Counted from the stretch's first letter, positions 1 through 6,131 are shown. The stretch is 6,715 bases of DNA from Planctomycetota bacterium (GCA_020861125.1 JAJBSZ010000146.1:1-6715); one strand, 5' to 3'. The notes: generated by a model not told the origin, from the sequence alone. Translations and numbers: made by a program.

Positions 1-639
1 GCAGTGGCCTTTCATGGTCACCACTTCCCAGTTAAAGGCGCGCCATTTGGCGGCGAGGTCGTCGATGGGCATGACCACTTCGACGAAATCGTCGTTCTGG
101 ATGCGGTTCTTGTCGACGATGCCCACCAGATTGTCCAGCTGGTACTTGGCGGCGGTTTCGGCCGCTTCCCAAATCTGGCCTTCCTGGGTCTCGCCGTCAC
201 CCATGAGGACAAACACCCGCGAGGGCAGGTTGTCCCGCTTGGCGGCGAGGGCCATGCCGACGCCGGCGGAGAGTCCTTGGCCGAGGGAACCGGTGGTCAT
301 GTCGATGCCGGGAGTCTTGCACATGTACGGGTGGCCCTGGAGCATGTGGCCGATCTGGCGGAGGTGATTGAGTTCTTCCATGGGAAAATAGCCGCGCATG
401 GCCAGGGCGGTGTAGACAACCGGACAGCAATGACCCTTGGACAGGACGAAGCGATCCCGCTCCCGCCATTTCGGATCTTCCGGCTTGATGTTCATTTCGT
501 GGAAATAGAGGGCGGTGATGATGTCGGAGGCGGACAGGGAACCGCCCGGATGGCCGGATTTCGCCTTATGAATCATGGCGAGCAGGTTTTTACGCAATTC
601 CTTGGCGGTTTCCTGCAGTTCTTTCACATTGGCGTGCAT
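1..639 (-). CDS. Transketolase, N-terminal (thiamine diphosphate-binding) subunit, 3' end cut by window
   Basis: Thiamine-diphosphate enzyme subunit that transfers two-carbon ketol units between sugar phosphates in the cytoplasm. The 213 visible residues read from an ATG at 639 with AGGAG upstream and run off the left edge without a stop. Visible family motifs: SGHPGG at residues 28-33, LSKGH at 66-70, GHP near 102-104, TGSLGQG at 116-122, and the cofactor/metal motif beginning GDGETQEG at 147 and ending near D176-x-N178. Split transketolases have N-terminal subunits of roughly 270-285 residues, so the last 60-70 are probably missing here and a C-terminal subunit gene would be expected just beyond the left edge. 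A full-length fused transketolase cannot be excluded. The gene is divergent from a GntR regulator and shares its control region, which suggests a pathway-specific rather than housekeeping transketolase. Family call is firm; the substrate is unknown. Confidence 0.93.
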   Translation of the reverse strand, partial: MHANVKELQETAKELRKNLLAMIHKAKSGHPGGSLSASDIITALYFHEMNIKPEDPKWRERDRFVLSKGHCCPVVYTALAMRGYFPMEELNHLRQIGHMLQGHPYMCKTPGIDMTTGSLGQGLSAGVGMALAAKRDNLPSRVFVLMGDGETQEGQIWEAAETAAKYQLDNLVGIVDKNRIQNDDFVEVVMPIDDLAAKWRAFNWEVVTMKGHC

Positions 640-679
640 GGAATTTTTCTCCTGGGAATGGTTTTTGATTGACATTTTG

Positions 680-715
680 TGGTTAACCATTAACCTTTGA
701 TGGTTACAGGTTACC
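680..715. promoter_or_regulatory. Cluster of GntR/FCD-type operator-like sites
   Basis: Four related elements lie in 36 bases: a perfect 10-base palindrome TGGTTAACCA (680-689), an inverted pair TAACC (691-695) and GGTTA (702-706), and GGTTACC (709-715). The first and last fit the loose T-x-GT-N(0-3)-AC-x-A pattern known for operators of the FadR/FCD branch of the GntR family. They overlap the -10 and start region of the leftward transketolase promoter, so bound protein would be expected to block it. The natural candidate to bind is the regulator encoded next door. Sites are seen in the sequence; binding is inferred. Confidence 0.5.
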
Positions 716-735
716 GCACAACGGTTGTTTGTCAA
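708..735 (-). promoter_or_regulatory. Predicted sigma-70-type promoter of the transketolase gene
   Basis: Read on the minus strand, a perfect TTGACA -35 (plus-strand 730-735) is followed after 16 bases by TAACCT (708-713), which keeps the first, second and last bases of the -10 consensus. The start of transcription would fall near 700, giving a leader of about 60 bases before the ATG at 639. The -35 is strong and the -10 poor, typical of a regulated promoter. Repeated GGTTA/TAACC elements cover the -10 and the start region. Confidence 0.5.
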
Positions 736-768
736 TATGTTTTTTATGGAAATGCGAAATATTTAAGG

Positions 769-774
769 TATAAC
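769..774 (+). promoter_or_regulatory. Possible -10 element of the GntR gene
   Basis: TATAAC matches the -10 consensus at five of six bases and lies just before an in-frame ATG at 779. No good -35 lies 16-18 bases upstream. If used, transcription would start around 781, so the ATG at 779 could not be the translation start. This agrees with the better-supported GTG at 902. Confidence 0.3.
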
Positions 775-887
775 GCTTATGGAACGTGTCAGCGCCGGTC
801 CACGCCAGCGGCAACACAGCCGTGGCAAATACATTATGGCCGAAGGGCGGCCGAACCGGTCACGCCCGGCTGCGGCCGGCGATCAGG

Positions 888-904
888 AAGGGGAGGTCCC
901 AGTG
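888..904 (+). promoter_or_regulatory. Ribosome binding site fixing the GTG start of the GntR gene
   Basis: AAGGGGAGG at 888-896 is followed by a 5-base spacer and GTG at 902. Upstream in-frame ATGs at 779 and 836 have no Shine-Dalgarno sequence, and the residues they would add are low-complexity and outside the usual GntR fold. Confidence 0.75.
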
Positions 905-1672
905 AGCTCGTCACGGTTGCTCAAAAAAATAAAGGGCGTGCAGATCGTCAAACCGTCCGATCACGTCATCCAGCAGTTCCGCGACCTTATCACCAGCCGC
1001 GAGCTGCGCCCCGGCGATGTCCTGCCGAGTGAACGGGAACTCGCCAACTCCTTCGGTATCGGCCGCGGCTATATCCGCGAGGCCATAAAGACGCTGGAAC
1101 TATACGGCGTGTTCAAATCCAGCCTGGGCGTCGGCACCGTCGTCTCCGACCTCGGGGTCCAAAGTATCAACGAATTCATCAACAACCTCGTCCAGTTCGG
1201 CGTCCATGACTATGTGGAGCTGGTGGAAACGCGCACCCTGATCGAACCGTTCAACGCCTACCGCGCCGCCCTCAACGCCACGGACGAGGAACTGGAAGCC
1301 ATCGGCCGGGTGGTGGAAAGTCTGGATCACCACATCGACAACGACCGCCTGGACGCCGCCCTGGAAAGCGATTTCCACCTGCTGATCGCCAAGGCGTCCC
1401 ACAACCGCATCCTGGCCGGCACCATCTCCGCCATCCTGCCGTCCCTGATCAATCTCCTGGATGATCTTGATCTGACCCGCGACGGCCGGCACCGCCGCTC
1501 CCACGTGGAACACCACCAGATTTACGAAGCCCTGCTCAAGCGCAATCCCAAGGCGGCGGAAAAAGCCATGCGCACCCATATGGAAGAGGCCTACAGCCAC
1601 TTCAGCAAGCGCATCCCGGAGATCACAGAGGAAAAACGCACCAGCCAGCGGCTGTACCGGGACAAAAAATAG
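902..1672 (+). CDS. GntR-family transcriptional regulator, FCD (FadR-like) subfamily
   Basis: DNA-binding regulator of 256 residues from the GTG start, a normal length for the family. The N-terminal winged helix-turn-helix (about 16-80) includes the GntR signature: LRPGDVLPSERELA at 35-48, then GIGRGYIREAIKTLE at 52-66. The C-terminal FCD ligand domain (about 105-233) shows LVETRTLIEP at 107-116, DFH at 157-159, EHHQIYEAL at 203-211 and H226, giving the histidines H159, H204 and H226 expected to bind a metal ion that helps hold a carboxylate ligand. E155 sits where an aspartate is usual. FCD regulators commonly sense organic or sugar acids and repress neighbouring catabolic genes. The gene is divergent from transketolase and followed, after 243 bases, by a dehydrogenase and an aldolase on the same strand, so it probably controls some or all of these. 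The effector is unknown. Confidence 0.92.
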   Translation: MSSSRLLKKIKGVQIVKPSDHVIQQFRDLITSRELRPGDVLPSERELANSFGIGRGYIREAIKTLELYGVFKSSLGVGTVVSDLGVQSINEFINNLVQFGVHDYVELVETRTLIEPFNAYRAALNATDEELEAIGRVVESLDHHIDNDRLDAALESDFHLLIAKASHNRILAGTISAILPSLINLLDDLDLTRDGRHRRSHVEHHQIYEALLKRNPKAAEKAMRTHMEEAYSHFSKRIPEITEEKRTSQRLYRDKK

Positions 1673-1677
1673 GCGGA

Positions 1678-1700
1678 GGCGGAGCCGCGCTTCGCCGTTT
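1678..1700 (+). terminator. Possible weak intrinsic terminator after the GntR gene
   Basis: GGCGGAGC (1678-1685) can pair with GCTTCGCC (1689-1696) across a 3-base loop, giving 8 pairs including one G-U, followed by G and only three T residues. It begins five bases after the regulator stop codon. The short T run makes it weak or leaky, so read-through into the dehydrogenase operon remains possible. Confidence 0.35.
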
Positions 1701-1841
1701 CGGCCTGACCGGGCTATTCCTACGAGGAATCCCTCACGAAACGCCCTAACACCCTTGCCGCACTACTGCCGATCGCTACGGCTCAAGCCGTAACCGCCCT
1801 GCGAAAACTAGCGGGACTTCAGTAGCAGATCCGTTCCGCCA

Positions 1842-1869
1842 TGGACGGCATCCGCAAACGCGCTACAAT
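1842..1869 (+). promoter_or_regulatory. Possible promoter of the dehydrogenase-aldolase pair
   Basis: TGGACG (1842-1847, four of six matches to the -35) lies 16 bases before TACAAT (1864-1869, five of six to the -10). Transcription would start near 1876 and leave a leader of about 40 bases before the GTG at 1916. It would also exclude the in-frame ATG at 1841 as a start. Confidence 0.4.
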
Positions 1870-1902
1870 TCGGCCTGGCATTGCCTTCCGCTTCCTTCGG
1901 AG

Positions 1903-1918
1903 AAAAGGAGAACCCGTG
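1903..1918 (+). promoter_or_regulatory. Ribosome binding site fixing the GTG start of the SDR gene
   Basis: AAAAGGAG at 1903-1910, then a 5-base spacer and GTG at 1916. The resulting N terminus places the Rossmann glycine motif at residue 12, as normal for short-chain dehydrogenases, whereas the in-frame ATG at 1841 would add 25 unrelated residues and has no ribosome binding site. Confidence 0.8.
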
Positions 1919-2665
1919 CTGACCCTGACCGATCGCACCGCCATCGTCACCGGCGCCGCCCAGGGCCTTGGCTTCGCCATGGCGAAAATGCTGGCCGAGA
2001 ACGGCATGGCGGTGGCCCTGGTTGACATCAACGGCGACAAGGCCGCCGCCGCCCACCAGTCCCTTGCCGGCACCACCGGCGACACCGCCGCCTTTGCCTG
2101 CGACATCACCGACGACAACAGCATTGCCGCCACCGTCGCCGCCGTCGCCGACCGGTTCGGCGGCATCGATGTGGTGGTGAACTGCGCCGGCATCGCCACC
2201 ACTACTCCGGTCGAGGCGATGACCCGCAAGGAATGGGACACCACCATGGCGGTGAACCTCGGCGGCACCTTCTTCATGAGTCAGGCGGCCATTCCCCATC
2301 TGAAAAAAAGCCGCGCCGGCCGCATCATAAACATCTCCTCCAACGCCGGACGCATGGGCGGCTACGAAAGCTCTCTCGCCTACGGCGCCTCGAAAGGCGG
2401 GGTCATCGCCCTCACCTTTGGTCTCGCCCGGCAATTGGCGCCCTTCGGCATCACCGTCAATGCCGTCTGCCCCGGCACCGCCAAGACCGAGATGGCGGAA
2501 ATGTATTCGGAAGAAAAAACCAGACTCCTCATCTCGCGCATCCCCCTCGGCCGCCTCGGCAGCCCCGAGGACAACGCCGCTGCCGTCTGCTATCTGGCGA
2601 GCGAAGAGGCGGGCTTCGTCACCGGCACCCTCCTCGATGTCAACGGCGGCATGTATATGGGATGA
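1916..2665 (+). CDS. Short-chain dehydrogenase/reductase (classical SDR, likely NAD-dependent)
   Basis: Cytoplasmic oxidoreductase of 249 residues, the standard length of classical SDRs. The Rossmann nucleotide motif TGAAQGLG is at 12-19, D37 at the end of the second strand favours NAD over NADP, NCAG at 89-92 replaces the common NNAG, and the catalytic set is N114, S142, Y156 and K160 (Y-GAS-K). The C-terminal region carries the usual NAVCPGTAKTEM stretch and ends in the family-typical TGTLLDVNGG. Such enzymes oxidise or reduce sugar alcohols, sugar acids, hydroxy acids and acyl-ACP. FabG is less likely because of the context and D37. It is followed after 54 bases by an aldolase gene on the same strand with no terminator between, so the two are probably co-transcribed and act in one catabolic pathway. 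The substrate cannot be told from sequence. Confidence 0.93.
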   Translation: MLTLTDRTAIVTGAAQGLGFAMAKMLAENGMAVALVDINGDKAAAAHQSLAGTTGDTAAFACDITDDNSIAATVAAVADRFGGIDVVVNCAGIATTTPVEAMTRKEWDTTMAVNLGGTFFMSQAAIPHLKKSRAGRIINISSNAGRMGGYESSLAYGASKGGVIALTFGLARQLAPFGITVNAVCPGTAKTEMAEMYSEEKTRLLISRIPLGRLGSPEDNAAAVCYLASEEAGFVTGTLLDVNGGMYMG

Positions 2666-2719
2666 AGGCGCATCCGGCTGTCCTATTCACTACCTCCCTA
2701 CTCCGCTTGAAAGGAAACC

Positions 2720-3616
2720 ATGAACACCGACTGCATCAAGGGGATCATTCCCCCCATCCTCACCCCCATCGATGAGGACGAGCGCATCGACGAAGGCAAG
2801 CTGCGGGAGCAGGTGAACTTCATCGTCGACGGCGGCGTCCACGGGATCCTGGCCTTCGGCTCCAACGGCGAGTTTTACATGGTGGAAGACGACGAAACCG
2901 AGCGCGGTCTGAAGATCATGGTGGACGAGGTGCGGGGCCGGGTACCGGTGTACCTGGGTATCGGCGCCATCAAGACCCGCAAGTGCGTGGAACTCGCGAA
3001 GATGGGCCGGGACAACGGCGCGGGCGGCATTTCCGTCCTCCAGCCCATGTTCTTGAAACCCACCGAAGCGGAACTCTATGACCACTTCAAGGCCATAGCC
3101 GACGCCGTTCCCGGCTTCCCGATGCTGATCTACAACAACCCCGGCCGCACCGCCTATACCTTGAGTGCCGACCTCATCGTCCGCCTGGCCACCGACTGCG
3201 ACAACATCGTCGGGATGAAGGATTCCTCCGGCGACATGACCCAGACCATGGAGTTCATCCGCCGCACCCGGGACCTGAATTTCAAGGTGTTCGGCGGCAA
3301 AGACACCCTGATCTTCGCCGCCCTCGTGCACGGCGCGGCCGGGGCCGTGGCCACAACCGCCAATGCTTTCCCGAAATTGGTCTGTTCCATCTACGAGAAG
3401 TTCGTGGCTGGTGATCTGGCGGGCGCGCTTGAGGCCCAGTATACCCTGAATCCGATCCGGCTGCTGATGGACAAGGCCAGTTTTCCCGTCGCCACCAAGG
3501 ATATGGCCAACATCATGGGCCGGGATATCGGCGTGCCGTACCGGCCCAACCATCCCACCGCCGGGCCGCTGCTCGAGCAGATGCGGGAGGCTATCACGGC
3601 GGCCGGGCTGCTGTAA
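2720..3616 (+). CDS. Dihydrodipicolinate synthase (DapA/NanA) family aldolase or dehydratase
   Basis: Class I (Schiff-base) pyruvate aldolase-superfamily enzyme of 298 residues, forming a TIM barrel and normally a tetramer. The ATG has GAAAGGA just upstream. Visible features: GSNGE at 47-51, where DapA has GTTGE; YNNPGRT at 138-144 with the catalytic Tyr138; and GMKDSSGD at 165-172 with the Schiff-base Lys167. DapA's PYYN segment, which supplies the inter-subunit tyrosine, reads PMFL at 109-112, so that tyrosine is absent. The Thr-Thr pair of GTTGE is Ser-Asn. This argues against the lysine-pathway enzyme and for a catabolic relative such as a 2-keto-3-deoxy sugar acid aldolase or dehydratase. 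The neighbouring SDR and split transketolase support a sugar or sugar-acid role. An intrinsic terminator follows within 24 bases. Family assignment is firm; the reaction is not. Confidence 0.92.
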   Translation: MNTDCIKGIIPPILTPIDEDERIDEGKLREQVNFIVDGGVHGILAFGSNGEFYMVEDDETERGLKIMVDEVRGRVPVYLGIGAIKTRKCVELAKMGRDNGAGGISVLQPMFLKPTEAELYDHFKAIADAVPGFPMLIYNNPGRTAYTLSADLIVRLATDCDNIVGMKDSSGDMTQTMEFIRRTRDLNFKVFGGKDTLIFAALVHGAAGAVATTANAFPKLVCSIYEKFVAGDLAGALEAQYTLNPIRLLMDKASFPVATKDMANIMGRDIGVPYRPNHPTAGPLLEQMREAITAAGLL

Positions 3617-3639
3617 CAATTCGTTGTCATGATAAAAAA

Positions 3640-3674
3640 CCGGAGGCCGCCGATCGTGGCGGCCTCCGGCTTTT
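3640..3674 (+). terminator. Strong intrinsic terminator after the aldolase gene
   Basis: A perfect 12-base stem, CCGGAGGCCGCC (3640-3651) with GGCGGCCTCCGG (3658-3669), encloses the 6-base loop GATCGT and is followed by CTTTT. It is preceded by five A residues, so it may also work weakly on the other strand. It ends the dehydrogenase-aldolase transcript and separates it from the zinc-ribbon gene. Confidence 0.9.
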
Positions 3675-3679
3675 CCTGT

Positions 3680-3708
3680 TTGGCTCCTTCGTGAGCGCCC
3701 GGTACAAT
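3680..3708 (+). promoter_or_regulatory. Predicted sigma-70-type promoter of the zinc-ribbon gene
   Basis: TTGGCT (3680-3685, four of six to the -35) is separated by exactly 17 bases from TACAAT (3703-3708, five of six to the -10). Transcription would start near 3715, leaving about 48 bases before the ATG at 3763. The position just after a terminator fits an independent transcription unit. Confidence 0.55.
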
Positions 3709-3762
3709 GGCGGTTTTTTTCCGTAGAGTTGTGCAAGGACGTTTCGGAAAAGGGGGGGAGAG

Positions 3763-4428
3763 ATGATCGTCTTTGGTTCGGGCGAAAGGCATTCCGTTCT
3801 CGGCGATGCCGGCACCCATCCCTGTCCGGAATGCGGGGAAGAGGCGCCGTTCCGCGCCGTCTGCAATTATTCCTTCTTCCACCTGTGGTGGCTGTTTCGG
3901 GTGGTCCGCCATCGCGAATACGCCATCGTCTGTACCGCCTGCGGCGCCGCCACCCCGGTGGACCGGAATACCATTCGCCAGGGGTTTCGCTCCGACAACA
4001 TTCCGTTTCTCAACCGCTACGGCGGCCTGTTGCTGCTGCTGGTCATCGGCTGTTTCTTTGCCCGTGGCGTCATGGCCGAAAACGAGAAACGCAGCCGGAA
4101 TGCGGCCCGCCTGGCCGCGGTGGTGGCGGCGCCCCGGGGCGGCGACATATTCCTGGCAAACCTGTATTACGTGCCGAACAGCGGCTTCAACCAGAATAGT
4201 TCGAATAGCAAAAGCGGCAAGGCATGGGGAGCGCTGCGGGTGGTGGCGGTGGAGGACGACGAGGTGCAGTGCATCACCTCGACCATCGCCTTTAAAGAAT
4301 ACCAGGGTCTCGCCGAGGCGATGCGCAAGCGATCCATCACGTTCGACGAAAACGACATCCTCTCCCTCACCCACGAGGACATCAAGGCGTTCCTGGACCA
4401 ACGAGTAATCCTGGACGCTCGGCGCTGA
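3763..4428 (+). CDS. Uncharacterised zinc-ribbon protein with one transmembrane segment
   Basis: I do not recognise this 221-residue protein beyond its architecture. The N terminus holds a four-cysteine zinc ribbon, C21-x2-C24 and C57-x2-C60 (CPECG and CTACG), with an aromatic stretch, SFFHLWWLFR, between the pairs at 37-46. This resembles the short membrane-associated zinc-ribbon domains of many bacterial hypothetical proteins. A single hydrophobic segment follows at about 87-104 (GGLLLLLVIGCFFARGVM). The C-terminal part (105-221) is soluble, rich in Asn/Ser at 159-170, and ends in a charged alpha-helical stretch. The start is supported by a G-rich Shine-Dalgarno at 3751-3760 and an upstream promoter. 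The arrangement, with the ribbon ahead of the membrane segment and no signal peptide, suggests a cytoplasmic ribbon and a C-terminal domain outside. The gene stands alone and converges on serA, so context gives no function. Confidence 0.85.
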   Translation: MIVFGSGERHSVLGDAGTHPCPECGEEAPFRAVCNYSFFHLWWLFRVVRHREYAIVCTACGAATPVDRNTIRQGFRSDNIPFLNRYGGLLLLLVIGCFFARGVMAENEKRSRNAARLAAVVAAPRGGDIFLANLYYVPNSGFNQNSSNSKSGKAWGALRVVAVEDDEVQCITSTIAFKEYQGLAEAMRKRSITFDENDILSLTHEDIKAFLDQRVILDARR

Positions 4429-4489
4429 CTGCGCGGCGGGGGGCAGGATCTCCGGTCTGGATTGCGCTCGTCCTCTTCCGCGATGGCAT

Positions 4490-6115
4490 TTAGGGCTGTT
4501 CGCCCACCAGATCCACGCTGTAGATGCGTTCCACCTGGAGTTTTTCGTCGCGGCGGATGCGTTCGATCACCTCCGGCGGCACCGCCGCTTCGGTGCCGAT
4601 GACCATCGACGCCTTTTTCAGGCGTTTGAGAATGCCCACCTGCATGTTCTCGATGTTGATGCCCATGTCGCCCAAAATGGTGCCGACCCGGCCGATGACG
4701 CCGGGCTGGTCCGGATAGCGCAGGAAGATCATGTGGTCGTCCAGCCGCACCTCGATGTCGGCGTCGTCGATCTGGATCCGGCGTTTCCGGCCGTCCTGGT
4801 AGACGGTGCCGGCGAGGTGGGTCTCCTTCACCTGCCCGCCGTCGCTGCCGCGCACGTAAAGGTCGACGTGATCCACCCGGCTGTCGCCGCTGTCGGCCAG
4901 GATCAGGTCGGCGTGGATGCCCCGCTGCCCGGCCAGGAACATGGCGTTGATGTCGTTCACCCCCTCGACGCCGTAGCGCTCGAGAATGCCCTTGACCGCC
5001 GCCGACCGGAGGACGCCGCAGTCCTTGTCGGCGAAGAAGCGGCCGCCGACCCGGATTTCCACCCCGCTCACCGGGGCGTTTACGAGATAGGCGGCGATGC
5101 GGCCCATGGCGGAGGCGAGTTCGGCGTAGGCGGCCAAGCTCTCGTCCGGCGAGAAGGTGACGTTGACCGCATTCTGGATCTTCCCTTCCTCGAAATAGGC
5201 GATGACCTGCTGCGCCATCTGCAGGCCGCAGCGTTCCTCCGCCTCTTCGGTGGAGGCCCCGAGGTGCGGGGTGAGGGTGATGTCCTTGACGCCGAACAGC
5301 GGTCCTTCGGTCATCGGTTCCTTCGAGAACACGTCGAAGCCGGCGGCGGCGAGGTGGCCGGAGCGGACCGCTTCGGCCAGGGCCGCTTCGTCGATGATGC
5401 CGCCCCGGGCGCAGTTCACCACCCGGGCGCCCGGTTTCATCCGGGCGATGCGTTCGGCGTTCAGAAGGTTCCTGGTCTGGTCGGTCAGCGGCGTGTGGAA
5501 GGTAACGAAGTCGGCACGTTTCAGGACATCGTCCACATCGGCGAAGAGTTCGACTCCCAATTCCCGGGCGCGTTCGGCCGGGAAGAACGGGTCGAAGGCG
5601 ACGATGCGCATGCCGGCGGCCTGCATCACCCGGACCACGTGCTGGCCGATTTTTCCCATGCCGACGACGCCCAGGGTCTTGTCGAAGACCTCAGTGCCGA
5701 CCAGCGACTTCTTGTCCCAGTTGCCTTCCTGCATCAGGCGGTCGGCCCGGGCGATGTTGCGGGCGGTGGCGAAGATCAGGGCGATGGCCTGTTCGGCGGC
5801 GGAGATGGTGTTGCCGAACGGGGTGTTCATGACGATGATGCCGCGTTCGGTAGCGGCGGCCTTGTCGATATTGTCGGTGCCGACGCCGGCGCGGCCGATC
5901 AATTTCAGCCGCGCGCCGGCGGCGTCGATCGCTTTGCGGGTGACGGTGGTGGCGGAACGGATGAGCAGAGCGTCGAAGCCGGCGATGGATTCCACGAGTT
6001 CGGTTTCGGTGAATTTGCCCCGCGATATGACGGCATCGTTGCCGAAGTGTTGCCGCAGCAGTTCCAGGCCGCTTCCCTTGATGTTGTCGGCGGCGACGAT
6101 GGTGTAGGTGCCCAT
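4490..6115 (-). CDS. serA: D-3-phosphoglycerate dehydrogenase (long form with ASB and ACT domains)
   Basis: Catalyses the first step of phosphorylated serine synthesis, oxidising 3-phosphoglycerate to 3-phosphohydroxypyruvate with NAD in the cytoplasm. The ATG at 6115 gives 541 residues, close to the 525-530 usual for the long form. A start further upstream would overlap the preceding gene and adds unrelated residues. Domains in order: substrate-binding domain (1 to about 100 plus about 290-320), NAD-binding domain (about 100-290) with GMGKIG at 152-157, ASB domain (about 325-455), and C-terminal ACT domain (about 467-541) with the PGVIGRVG core. The catalytic set is present: R237 in NCARGG, E266 in SKEP and H284 in TPHLGAST. 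The ACT domain normally mediates feedback inhibition by serine. The gene lies 16 bases after the uncharacterised gene upstream, so the two are probably co-transcribed. Confidence 0.96.
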   Translation of the reverse strand: MGTYTIVAADNIKGSGLELLRQHFGNDAVISRGKFTETELVESIAGFDALLIRSATTVTRKAIDAAGARLKLIGRAGVGTDNIDKAAATERGIIVMNTPFGNTISAAEQAIALIFATARNIARADRLMQEGNWDKKSLVGTEVFDKTLGVVGMGKIGQHVVRVMQAAGMRIVAFDPFFPAERARELGVELFADVDDVLKRADFVTFHTPLTDQTRNLLNAERIARMKPGARVVNCARGGIIDEAALAEAVRSGHLAAAGFDVFSKEPMTEGPLFGVKDITLTPHLGASTEEAEERCGLQMAQQVIAYFEEGKIQNAVNVTFSPDESLAAYAELASAMGRIAAYLVNAPVSGVEIRVGGRFFADKDCGVLRSAAVKGILERYGVEGVNDINAMFLAGQRGIHADLILADSGDSRVDHVDLYVRGSDGGQVKETHLAGTVYQDGRKRRIQIDDADIEVRLDDHMIFLRYPDQPGVIGRVGTILGDMGINIENMQVGILKRLKKASMVIGTEAAVPPEVIERIRRDEKLQVERIYSVDLVGEQP

Positions 6116-6131
6116 GGCCTTGTTCTCCCTG
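6116..6131 (-). promoter_or_regulatory. Short junction with ribosome binding site of serA
   Basis: The 16 bases between the upstream TAA stop and the serA ATG contain AGGGAG about 9 bases before the ATG and a nearer AAGG. Such tight spacing without a promoter supports one transcript for the two genes and decides the serA start at 6115. Confidence 0.6.

Larger units (their letters stand above)
640..901. other. Divergent intergenic control region between transketolase and GntR genes
   Basis: Non-coding stretch of 262 bases. The part next to the transketolase (about 655-780) is markedly AT-rich compared with the rest of the window and holds the promoter and operator-like elements listed separately. 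The part next to the regulator (781-901) is GC-rich and would form an untranslated leader of about 120 bases if the regulator starts at 902. That leader contains a small hairpin, CCGGC-TGCG-GCCGG at 866-879, just ahead of the ribosome binding site. A possible -10 for the regulator, TATAAC, lies at 769-774, but I see no convincing -35 at the right spacing. Confidence 0.6.
1673..1915. other. Intergenic region rich in short inverted repeats
   Basis: This 243-base gap between the regulator and the dehydrogenase holds no convincing gene. It contains three hairpins: one at 1678-1696 directly after the regulator stop, ATTCCT-ACG-AGGAAT at 1716-1730, and TACGGC-TCAA-GCCGTA at 1777-1792. A GTAACC at 1790-1795 matches one half-element of the operator cluster near 700. 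A weak promoter and a ribosome binding site for the dehydrogenase lie at the right end. I see no transposon ends, RNA gene or recombination site. Confidence 0.5.

Noticed and set aside
4..672. Open frame of 222 codons on the plus strand over the transketolase gene
   Set aside because: Antisense to clear transketolase motifs; the product is a biased Gly/His/Val-rich sequence.
697..1032. Open frame across the intergenic region into the GntR gene
   Set aside because: Out of frame with the regulator, covers its promoter region, and has no ribosome binding site or family resemblance.
1741..1800. Possible integron attC-like site suggested by CCCTAAC and GTAACC near a hairpin
   Set aside because: The core boxes do not fit the RYYYAAC/GTTRRRY consensus, there is no matching partner box, and no cassette or integrase is present.
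2720..3616. Annotation of the aldolase as dapA for lysine synthesis
   Set aside because: Key DapA residues are replaced and the context is catabolic, so only the family name is given.
2690..3736. Open frame of 348 codons antisense to the aldolase gene
   Set aside because: Shadow of the aldolase frame; low-complexity GH-rich protein, and it would run through the terminator hairpin.
3391..4401. Open frame of 336 codons antisense to the aldolase end and the zinc-ribbon gene
   Set aside because: It spans two genes, a terminator and a promoter of the other strand, and has no domain or ribosome binding site that I can see.
4429..4489. Terminator between the convergent zinc-ribbon and serA genes
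   Set aside because: I found only a far-spaced CGCGG/CCGCG pair and no T run, so no terminator can be supported here.
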